Source: Gammaproteobacteria bacterium (GTDB lineage: Bacteria > Pseudomonadota > Gammaproteobacteria > HK1). Taken from it: 5,204 nt of DNA. The translations under genes were made by a program, and so were the position numbers. The notes beneath the pieces were generated by a model. That model made no database searches. It was not told the origin of the DNA and worked only from the letters and a program-made list of their open reading frames with translations. The DNA lies in NCBI GenBank assembly GCA_022822245.1, contig JAJECB010000433.1, positions 1 to 5,204 on the forward strand. Direction: 5' to 3'. Positions 1 to 5,204 of the stretch are shown piece after piece. Numbering within the stretch: the first letter of the stretch is position 1; each line of letters begins with the position of its first letter.

Positions 1-1698
1 GAACCAGGTGGGGTGGTAAAGGAAGGCGGCCGCCACCTTGTCGGAGGTGATCTTGTTGGCCTCCTGCACCATCTGCTTGCGGACTTGCGGGTCGGTCTGC
101 TTGTTCTGCCGGTCGATGAGCTCGTCGGCCCGCTTCTCCGAGAAGAAGCCGAAGGGCATCTTCTCCCGGTCGCGTTTCGGGCCGTTGAACTTCGACGCGG
201 TCTGCATCCAGTCCACCAGTCCGTCGTCGGGATCGAAGTCGGCCGCGCTTCCGATGCGCAGGAGGTCCCAGTCCATTGCCCAGAACTCGTCGATGAGCAC
301 CGGGAAGTCCTTGGGGTCCACCTCGATCTCGATGTTCAGGTTCCGCTTGTAGATGTGGCGGATGACCTCCATCTCGCGCTTCCGGTCCGTGCGAACCAGG
401 CCCTTGAGCGGGCGGACCCCTTCTCCGTTCGGATACCCGGCCTCCGCGAGGAGCCGCTTCGCCTCTTCCGGGTCATATCGCTGGTTGCTCGATTCGCCGA
501 GGTTCTCGTCGAAGAAGTAGCCCATGGCCGGGTTGATCGTCCCGTAGGCGGGATACGCGCGGCCGAACTGGGCGCGCTCGATGAACCAGTCCCGATCCAG
601 GGCCTTGGCGAGTGCGAGTCGGACCATGAAGCCCTTCTCCTGCATCAGCTCGTCCAACGGTTTGTCGAAGTCGGGGACCACGAACGGTTCGCGCCACGGG
701 TTGATCCACACCGCCTCGAATCCGGGGGCGGGAACGCTTTCGACGACGATGTCGGGATTGTCATTGAAGCGGTCGATCAGCTCCGGCGGCACCTCGTTGC
801 CGCCGATGAACTGGATGTCGCCCGCCTCCATGGCCGCGGCCAGCGGCTCGGCCTCGTTGATGGGGGTGATGGTCACCTTGTCGAGCTTCGGCCGCTCGGG
901 GTCGTAGTAGTCGTCGAAGCGCTCGAGCACCATGTCCTGTCCCAGGGTGTGGGCGGTCACCCGGAAGGGTCCCGTGCCCACCGCCTTGAGGCCGTACTCC
1001 GCCTCGCCCATCGCCGCGAGCGCCCCGCGGCTCACGATCGCCATCGCCCGCCCCGCGCTTCGCTCCAGGGTCTTGCCGAGGAAGGACGCCTGCGGCTCGC
1101 CGAGCATGAACTTGACCGTATGGTCGTCGACCGCGACCACGTCCTTGACGTTGGCGACGACGCGCGAGTGCAGGGAGTTCTCCGGATCCCGGGACCGCTG
1201 ATAGGTGAAGACCACGTCTTCCGCGGTGAAGCGGTCCCCGTTGTGGAAGGTGACCCCCTCGCGCAGCTTGAAGGTCCACTCCGTCCCGGTGTCCGAGACC
1301 GTCCAGCTCTCCGCCAGGTCGCCCTGGGGCACGAGCTGGCTGTCGATGTGCATCAGTCCGCTGATGACGTTCGAGGAGATCTGGAATTGCAGGGCCTGGT
1401 TGATCTTCGCCGGATCGATGGTCTGGATCTCCGGCACCCCGGACCAGCCGCAGCGCAGCGTGCCGCCGCTCGCGGCGTGCGCCCGGCGCGCGCCGGCCCC
1501 CGGCAGAAGGTGCCACAGGGACAGGGTGCCGGCCGCCGCCATCAGTCGCAGGGCGCTGCGGCGGCTCATGCCGGGGCCGCTCAACGCCTCCTTGCTCAGA
1601 CCGAAGAGCGGGTCCCGGGGATCGAAGTCATGCGCATCTTGCCACTCGTCCTTGACGCGCTTCGGAATGTCGGTCTTCTTGACGAATACCTTCGACAT
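1..1698 (-). CDS. ABC transporter substrate-binding protein, family 5 (peptide/oligopeptide type), 3' end missing
   Basis: Periplasmic solute receptor that should hand a peptide or related solute to an Opp/Dpp-type importer. I read 566 uninterrupted codons; the stop lies beyond the left edge. Residues 45-51 (SRRSALR) form a twin-arginine motif, followed by a hydrophobic stretch and a likely cleavage site after AHA (residue 75), so Tat export is expected. The mature part starts with GGTLRCG and shows family 5 (SBP_bac_5) hallmarks: LAESWTVSDTGTEWTFKLR, then GVTFHNGDRFTAEDVVFTY, and later GTGPF and RYDPEEAKRLLAEAGYP. The visible end (ADELIDRQNKQTDPQVRK, then FLYHP) is typical of the last part of the family, so probably only some tens of residues are missing. 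ATG at 1698 is chosen because a strong ribosome binding site precedes it; this gives 43 residues before the Tat motif. An internal ATG at 1569 would remove them but has no well-spaced ribosome site. The substrate cannot be told; dipeptides, oligopeptides, nickel and glycosides are all carried by this family. Confidence 0.95.
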   Translation of the reverse strand, partial: MSKVFVKKTDIPKRVKDEWQDAHDFDPRDPLFGLSKEALSGPGMSRRSALRLMAAAGTLSLWHLLPGAGARRAHAASGGTLRCGWSGVPEIQTIDPAKINQALQFQISSNVISGLMHIDSQLVPQGDLAESWTVSDTGTEWTFKLREGVTFHNGDRFTAEDVVFTYQRSRDPENSLHSRVVANVKDVVAVDDHTVKFMLGEPQASFLGKTLERSAGRAMAIVSRGALAAMGEAEYGLKAVGTGPFRVTAHTLGQDMVLERFDDYYDPERPKLDKVTITPINEAEPLAAAMEAGDIQFIGGNEVPPELIDRFNDNPDIVVESVPAPGFEAVWINPWREPFVVPDFDKPLDELMQEKGFMVRLALAKALDRDWFIERAQFGRAYPAYGTINPAMGYFFDENLGESSNQRYDPEEAKRLLAEAGYPNGEGVRPLKGLVRTDRKREMEVIRHIYKRNLNIEIEVDPKDFPVLIDEFWAMDWDLLRIGSAADFDPDDGLVDWMQTASKFNGPKRDREKMPFGFFSEKRADELIDRQNKQTDPQVRKQMVQEANKITSDKVAAAFLYHPTWF

Positions 1699-1706
1699 GA
1701 TCGTGA

Positions 1707-1715
1707 CTCCTCCTT
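1707..1715 (-). promoter_or_regulatory. Strong ribosome binding site of the binding-protein gene
   Basis: On the minus strand this reads AAGGAGGAG, a near-perfect Shine-Dalgarno sequence, with 8 bases between its end and the ATG at 1698. It decides the start in favour of the longer protein over the internal ATG at 1569. A second AAGGAGG (1587-1593) lies inside the coding region, but 17 bases from that internal ATG, which is too far for normal use. Confidence 0.8.
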
Positions 1716-1775
1716 CGTTGTTTCCTGAGGGATGTTTCGAGTGTGCCTCGCTCCGTTCGACCTCTGCTCCGGAGT

Positions 1776-1792
1776 ATGACTTCTCGTGTCAT
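1776..1792. repeat. Short perfect inverted repeat upstream of the binding-protein gene
   Basis: ATGAC and GTCAT arms of 5 bases flank a 7-base spacer, inside the 133-base gap between the oppF-like gene and the binding-protein gene and about 78 bases before the latter's start codon. It could be an operator half-site pair or a small RNA hairpin. There is no following run of T on the minus strand, so it is not an intrinsic terminator. Five-base arms can arise by chance, and I know of no specific regulator for this motif. Confidence 0.25.
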
Positions 1793-1831
1793 CGTCGGCC
1801 AGCGCTCGGGCCGGCACGATCGGGTCACGCC

Positions 1832-2836
1832 TCAGGCGCGACCGGCCAGCACTTCGGGACAGGCGACCCAGTGATTTGCCTTCGCCAGAGCGGGCGCGGG
1901 CATGGCGCGGCGGCAAGCCTGGACGGCGAGGTCGCAGCGGGGGTGGAACACGCACCCCGAAGGCGGATCGAGGGGACTTGGCACCTCGCCGGGGAGGACC
2001 CGGTGCTCGCGCCCTTCTTCGAGCGCCGGGTCGGGGATCGGAACGGCGTCGAGCAGGGCCCTCGCGTACGGGTGCATCGGAGTCTCGAAGAGGGCGTCGC
2101 AATCGGCCAGTTCGACGAGCTTCCCGAGGTACATCACCGCCACCCGCTGGCACAGGTGCCGAATCACGCTGAGATCGTGGCCGATGAACAGATAGGTGAG
2201 TCCGAACTCGGTCTGGAGGTCCTCGAGCAGGTTGATGATCTGGGCCTGAATCGAGACGTCCAGCGCCGAGACCGCTTCGTCGCACACGATGAACTGCGGG
2301 TTGAGGGCGATGGCCCGCGCAATTCCCACCCGCTGGCGCTGACCGCCGCTCATCTCGTGCGGATAGCGCTCGGCGATGCCGCGGGGCAGGCCGCAGATGT
2401 CGAGAAGCTCGAGGACCTGGCGATCCAGATCCCGCTTCTCGATGTCCTGCGAGTGGAGCTGGATCGGCTCGCGTACGGTCTGGCCGACGGTCATGCGGGG
2501 GTTCAGCGACGAGTAGGGATCCTGGAAGATCGCCCGGACCTGTCGGCGGTAACGCTTGGTCGCGCCGGCATCGAGGGCCGAAAGGTCCTGCCCGTCGAAG
2601 AAGATCGTCCCCTCGGTGGGCTCCAGCAGCTTGAGGATGCACCGGGCGACGGTCGTCTTTCCGCATCCGGACTCCCCAACGAGGCCGAGCGCCTCCCCGC
2701 GGCGAATGGTGAAGCTCACCTCGTCGACGGCCTTCACGTGGCCGACGGTGCGCTGGAAGATGAGCCCTCGGGTGACCGGGAAGTGCTTGCGCAGATTCCG
2801 CACGTCCAGGAGCACGTCGGAGCGGTCCGGGGCCAT
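1832..2836 (-). CDS. oppF: Peptide ABC importer ATP-binding subunit, OppF/DppF type
   Basis: Cytoplasmic ATPase of a peptide (Opp/Dpp) importer; family members pair with an OppD/DppD-type ATPase and two permeases. The 334 residues match the usual OppF length. Visible motifs: Walker [10 protein letters not shown] (54-62), Q-loop [10 protein letters not shown] with Q105, signature [14 protein letters not shown] (162-175), Walker [13 protein letters not shown] (182-193) and switch histidine H220. The C-terminal oligopeptide-transporter domain carries MHPYA (254-258) and four cysteines (C295, C301, C308, C326) in the GCxFHPRC pattern, which in DppD/DppF-type proteins is associated with an iron-sulfur cluster. 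The N-terminal RNLRKHFPV with the [19 protein letters not shown] segment favours the F-type over the D-type. ATG at 2836 is the only start between the upstream in-frame stop (2870-2872) and the conserved region; no clear Shine-Dalgarno precedes it. The binding-protein gene follows after 133 bases. No OppD-type partner is visible. Opp versus Dpp cannot be told from sequence alone, so the symbol is by type. Confidence 0.95.
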   Translation of the reverse strand: MAPDRSDVLLDVRNLRKHFPVTRGLIFQRTVGHVKAVDEVSFTIRRGEALGLVGESGCGKTTVARCILKLLEPTEGTIFFDGQDLSALDAGATKRYRRQVRAIFQDPYSSLNPRMTVGQTVREPIQLHSQDIEKRDLDRQVLELLDICGLPRGIAERYPHEMSGGQRQRVGIARAIALNPQFIVCDEAVSALDVSIQAQIINLLEDLQTEFGLTYLFIGHDLSVIRHLCQRVAVMYLGKLVELADCDALFETPMHPYARALLDAVPIPDPALEEGREHRVLPGEVPSPLDPPSGCVFHPRCDLAVQACRRAMPAPALAKANHWVACPEVLAGRA

Positions 2837-2844
2837 GACGGTGA

Positions 2845-2873
2845 ACGCTATCCGGGACGACGGCCGCGGTCAA
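2845..2873 (-). promoter_or_regulatory. Possible sigma-70-like promoter of the oppF-like gene
   Basis: The minus strand has TTGACC (2868-2873, five of six matches to the -35 consensus), a 17-base spacer, then TAGCGT (2845-2850, matching the -10 consensus at its first, second and last positions). Only 8 bases separate the -10 element from the ATG at 2836, so transcription would start at or next to the start codon. The remainder of the 155-base gap (2837-2991) shows no gene and no intrinsic terminator with a T-run; it includes a GCC trinucleotide run near 2937-2948. Found by eye; the -10 match is modest. Confidence 0.35.
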
Positions 2874-2982
2874 CTCGAGCCCCCGCCAATCCTGCGTGCG
2901 GAAATGACGATCAAGGGCCTGTCCGTCCTGCCGGGTGCCGCCGCCGCCGGCCGCTGCGCCTTCCGCGACCGCGGTGGAGGCG

Positions 2983-3000
2983 GGGGTCGGGTCAGACCCC
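2983..3000 (-). other. Small GC-rich inverted repeat around the livF stop codon
   Basis: GGGGTC and GACCCC arms of 6 bases enclose a 6-base loop that contains the TGA stop of livF. It could form a hairpin at the end of the Liv transcript. No T-run follows on the minus strand, so it is not a classical rho-independent terminator; it might protect the 3' end or be chance in GC-rich sequence. Confidence 0.25.
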
Positions 3001-3723
3001 GAGATAGTACTGCTTGACCATCTCGTTCTCGGCGAGCTCCGCGGCGGAGGAGGCCGCGAACGCGATGTCGCCGTGCACGATGATGTAGCCGCGGTCCGCG
3101 ATCTTGATCGCCTGGTTGAAGTTCTGTTCGGCCATCAGCACGGTGAGGCTGCGCTCGGTCTTGAGCTCCCGGATCTTCGCGATCACGCGGCTGACGAGGA
3201 TCGGTGCGAGCCCGACGGAGGGCTCGTCGACGAGCAGCACCCGGGGCTCGGACATGAGGGCACGCGCGATCGCGAGCATCTGCTGCTCGCCCCCGGACAT
3301 CGAGCCCGCGAGCTGGCGGCGGCGTTCGGCGAGGACCGGGAACGCCTCGAACGAGAACTCGAGGTTGGCCGCGATCCGCCGGCGCGCGGAGCTCCGGAAT
3401 GCCCCGAGCATGAGGTTCTCTTCCACGGTGAGGAGCGGGAAGAGGCGCCGACCCTCCGGCACGAGCGAGATCCCGAGCTCGACGATTTCCTGGGGGCTCC
3501 GGCCGACGAGGTCGACCGCCTGGCCGTCGTGGGTCTCGAGCGTGATCGTGCCCGCCGTCGGCTCGACGATTCCCATGATGCAGTTGATGAGGGTCGACTT
3601 GCCGTTGCCGTTGGTCCCGAGGAGGGCGACCGTCTCGCCGGAATCGACGTGCACCGAGACCCCGTGCAGGACCCGCACCGAGCCGTAGCCCGCCTCGATG
3701 TTCTCGACGACGATTCTGCTCAA
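2992..3723 (-). CDS. livF: Branched-chain amino acid type ABC importer ATPase LivF
   Basis: One of the two cytoplasmic ATPases of a HAAT-family (Liv) importer, expected to pair with LivG and power uptake through LivH/LivM. It has 243 residues, close to the usual LivF length. Motifs: Walker [10 protein letters not shown] (36-44), the LivF-characteristic [17 protein letters not shown] (88-104) in the Q-loop region, signature [15 protein letters not shown] (142-156), Walker [15 protein letters not shown] (161-174), and AEQN (198-201) at the switch position where LivF proteins commonly have EQN instead of histidine. It ends in YYLGV, a usual LivF tail. The start is TTG at 3723, the first possible start after the livG stop; GGTGAG inside the end of livG (3733-3738), 9 bases upstream, can act as ribosome site. 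The 6-base gap to livG points to one transcript. The actual substrate may be branched-chain amino acids or another amino acid, amide or aromatic acid; sequence alone does not decide. Confidence 0.96.
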   Translation of the reverse strand: MSRIVVENIEAGYGSVRVLHGVSVHVDSGETVALLGTNGNGKSTLINCIMGIVEPTAGTITLETHDGQAVDLVGRSPQEIVELGISLVPEGRRLFPLLTVEENLMLGAFRSSARRRIAANLEFSFEAFPVLAERRRQLAGSMSGGEQQMLAIARALMSEPRVLLVDEPSVGLAPILVSRVIAKIRELKTERSLTVLMAEQNFNQAIKIADRGYIIVHGDIAFAASSAAELAENEMVKQYYLGV

Positions 3724-3729
3724 CGCGGC

Positions 3730-4452
3730 CTACTCACCGAGATACGCCCTCTCGACCTCGGGGTCGTGAACGATCTCGTCGGGCTTGCCCTCCGCGATCC
3801 GGCGGCCCGCGTCGAGCACCACGATCCGCTCCGAGAAGCGCATCACCGCCCGCATGATGTGCTCGATCATGATGATCGTGATGCCTCGCTCGTTCATCCG
3901 GAACAGGATCTCGAGGATGTCGTCCACCTCCGTCGAGGAGAGCCCCGCCATCGCCTCGTCCGAGATGAGGAGCTCGGGCTCGGTCGCCATCGCCCGGGCG
4001 AGCTCGAGCTTTCGCATGTCGATCTGCGTCAGCTTCCCCGAGTTCTCGGTGGCCCGGTCCGCGAGGCCGATCGTCTCGAGGATCGTCATGCCGCGGTCCT
4101 CGACTTCCCGGGGGCCGGCGCCGCTCGCGTACTCGAGCGCGATGCCGAGGTTCTCGAGCACCGTCATCGACCGGAACGGCTTCGGGATCTGGAACGAGCG
4201 CGAGATTCCGAGGCGCGTCCGATCGTGCGGTTTGCGGCCGTCGAGCACCGTGCCCTTGAAGACGATCTCGCCCCCGTCGTTCGCGAGCGTCCCCGAGATG
4301 CAGTTGATGAGGGTCGTCTTGCCGGAGCCGTTCGGGCCGATCAGCCCGAAGCGTTCGCCGGCCGCGACGTCGAGGCTCACCTCGTCGAGGGCGACGAATC
4401 CGCCGAAGCGCTTGGTGACCGAGCGCACCTCGAGCAGCCGATCGCCCGTCAT
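3730..4452 (-). CDS. livG: Branched-chain amino acid type ABC importer ATPase LivG
   Basis: Second cytoplasmic ATPase of the Liv-type importer, 240 residues. Motifs: FGGFVALDEVSLDV (16-29), Walker A GPNGSGKTT (39-47), ISRSFQIPKPFRSMTVLENL (83-102) with Q-loop Q88, and switch histidine H198 in IEHIMRAVM. The ABC signature is degenerate: LTQID (141-145) stands where LSYGQ or LSGGQ is usual, although the following KLELARAMA keeps the family pattern. Walker B is LLISDEAMAGLS (161-172), with alanine after the catalytic glutamate instead of proline. From general knowledge, a branch of LivG-like proteins has similar wording (DEVMAGL after a changed signature), so this is probably a subfamily trait and not decay. 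ATG at 4452 overlaps the livM stop as ATGA; the reading frame stays open further upstream (to 5115), but that part is antisense-like shadow of livM. It ends YLGE with TAG, in the same frame as livF. Confidence 0.96.
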   Translation of the reverse strand: MTGDRLLEVRSVTKRFGGFVALDEVSLDVAAGERFGLIGPNGSGKTTLINCISGTLANDGGEIVFKGTVLDGRKPHDRTRLGISRSFQIPKPFRSMTVLENLGIALEYASGAGPREVEDRGMTILETIGLADRATENSGKLTQIDMRKLELARAMATEPELLISDEAMAGLSSTEVDDILEILFRMNERGITIIMIEHIMRAVMRFSERIVVLDAGRRIAEGKPDEIVHDPEVERAYLGE

Positions 4453-5204
4453 CGTCCGCCCCCCCGCCACTTGCGGACCAGCCCGACGATGCCCTCGGGG
4501 GCCGCGATCACGAAGAACACGAGGAGCACGCCGACGATGAGGAGGTTGAGCTCCGACGAGATGGTCACCGTCGCGATCTGCTGCACGGAGCCGAGGAGGA
4601 GGGCGCCGATGAGGGGGCCGACCCAGGTGGTCGCGCCGCCGATCATCGGCATCGCGATGGAGTTGACCGCGTAGACGAGGTTGAACGCGGACGAGGGCTC
4701 CACGAAGCCCACGTAGAGCACGAACGGGGCGCCGGCCACCCCCATGAGGAACCCGGAGACGGTGGTGGCGATGAGCTTGAGGCGAAGGGTCGGCACCCCC
4801 GCGCACTCCGCGGCCACCTCGTCGTCGCGGATGGCCGCGAAGCCGCGCCCCGTCTTCGACCGCCCGATCCAGCGGGCGACCGTCACCGCGAAGATCGCGA
4901 GGAGCAGCATCACGAAGAACAGGAACTCGACGTAGTCGCCGAAGGGCGCGATCTCGCGGGCGCGCAGGATATACGCCCCGGTCGCCCCGCCGACGTAGTC
5001 CCAGTTGACGACCAGGGTTTCGAGGACGATGGCCATGGCGAGGGTCGCGATGGCGAAGAAGACCCCGCGGAGCCTCAGGGTGAGGTACCCCATGCCGAGC
5101 CCGAGGAGGCCGCACACCACGCCCGCGACCGGGATCATCAGCAGGAGGGGCGCCTGCATGAGGTTGTAGAGCACCACCGAGGTGTAGGCCCCGACCGCGA
5201 AGAA
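4449..5204 (-). CDS. livM: Branched-chain amino acid type ABC importer permease LivM, 5' end missing
   Basis: Inner-membrane permease of the Liv-type importer, normally paired with LivH. The window shows 251 residues and the stop; the frame stays open to the right edge, and its first residues FFAVGAYTS match the conserved FFGIGAYT-like segment found inside LivM proteins. The GTG at 5177 is therefore internal, not the start. About 60 residues are probably missing, judged against the usual length of about 300. Hydrophobic membrane segments can be seen at fragment residues about 18-40, 47-67, 92-111, 144-167, 184-213 and 219-236. LivM landmarks include ATLAMAIVLETLVVNWDYVGG, the cytoplasmic coupling-loop-like GRGFAAIRDDEVAAECAGV (119-137), GGATTWVGPLIGA and the late APEGIVGLVRKW. 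The last codons overlap the start of livG by 4 bases, indicating translational coupling. The substrate is not determined. Confidence 0.95.
   Translation of the reverse strand, partial: FFAVGAYTSVVLYNLMQAPLLLMIPVAGVVCGLLGLGMGYLTLRLRGVFFAIATLAMAIVLETLVVNWDYVGGATGAYILRAREIAPFGDYVEFLFFVMLLLAIFAVTVARWIGRSKTGRGFAAIRDDEVAAECAGVPTLRLKLIATTVSGFLMGVAGAPFVLYVGFVEPSSAFNLVYAVNSIAMPMIGGATTWVGPLIGALLLGSVQQIATVTISSELNLLIVGVLLVFFVIAAPEGIVGLVRKWRGGGR

Noticed and set aside
761..1516. Minus-strand open frame of 251 codons inside the binding-protein gene
   Set aside because: Out-of-frame translation, rich in G, R, A and H, overlapping a clear family 5 binding protein.
13..1728. Long plus-strand open frame of 571 codons
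   Set aside because: It lies exactly codon-on-codon opposite the binding-protein gene; its translation is low-complexity, rich in R, L, V, H and D, with no recognisable domain. Such antisense frames are expected in GC-rich genes.
1596..2873. Minus-strand open frame of 425 codons over the oppF-like gene
   Set aside because: It is in another frame from the gene with full ABC motifs, and its arginine- and proline-rich product resembles no family.
2937..2988. GC-rich stretch with a GCC run and the palindrome ACCGCGGT as a terminator
   Set aside because: No stable long stem followed by T residues can be drawn on either strand; the symmetry is what GC-rich sequence gives by chance.
1205..3007. 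Long plus-strand open frame of 600 codons
   Set aside because: It runs opposite the end of the binding-protein gene, the gap and the oppF-like gene; no domain, no ribosome site, and it crosses unrelated genes. Shadow frame.
2935..4674. Long plus-strand open frame of 579 codons
   Set aside because: It is antisense in register to livF and livG and continues into livM; composition is dominated by R, D, E, H and L with no domain. Shadow frame.
4453..5115. N-terminal extension of livG up to 5115
   Set aside because: The frame is open, but the extra residues are an arginine-rich out-of-frame reading of livM; the ATG at 4452 in the ATGA overlap gives a normal LivG.
5175..5177. GTG as start codon of livM
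   Set aside because: The frame continues upstream with the conserved FFAVGAYTS segment to the window edge, so the gene is simply cut off there.
1..5204. tRNA, rRNA, CRISPR array, insertion sequence or phage-like genes
   Set aside because: I saw no regularly spaced repeats, transposase or integrase motifs, terminal inverted repeats or tRNA-like cloverleaf sequences on either strand.

Overview
This is a GC-rich bacterial window (roughly two thirds G+C by eye). All five supportable genes lie on the minus strand, so transcription runs from right to left. They belong to two ATP-binding cassette (ABC) importers placed next to each other. High GC, an abundance of ABC importer genes and a Tat-type export signal suggest a free-living, nutrient-scavenging, probably Gram-negative bacterium of the proteobacterial or Rokubacteria/Tectomicrobia kind. 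The sequence alone does not settle the phylum.

Right part (about 2992-5204): the 3' half of a branched-chain amino acid type (HAAT/Liv) importer, in the order livM (5' end cut off by the window), livG, livF. livM and livG overlap by 4 bases (ATGA). livF begins with TTG only 6 bases after the livG stop, so the three are almost certainly co-transcribed. The partner permease LivH and the periplasmic binding protein are not visible; if present, they probably lie beyond the right edge.

Middle (2837-2991): a 155-base gap without a gene separates the two systems. It holds a small inverted repeat around the livF stop and a possible sigma-70-like promoter close upstream of the next gene.

Left part (1-2836): an OppF/DppF-type peptide importer ATPase (complete), then, after a 133-base gap, a family 5 extracellular solute-binding protein with a Tat-like signal (3' end cut off by the left edge). 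The permeases and the OppD/DppD-type ATPase are not in the window; they may lie further left. The binding protein would capture a peptide or similar solute in the periplasm, and the OppF-type subunit would help power uptake through the missing permeases.

I found no RNA gene, mobile element, CRISPR array or unfamiliar protein, and no sign of a new biological system. The points most worth checking are the sharp change in leucine codon choice between the two importers, a possible leaderless start for the oppF-like gene, the 43-residue extension in front of the Tat signal, and the degenerate signature motif of LivG.
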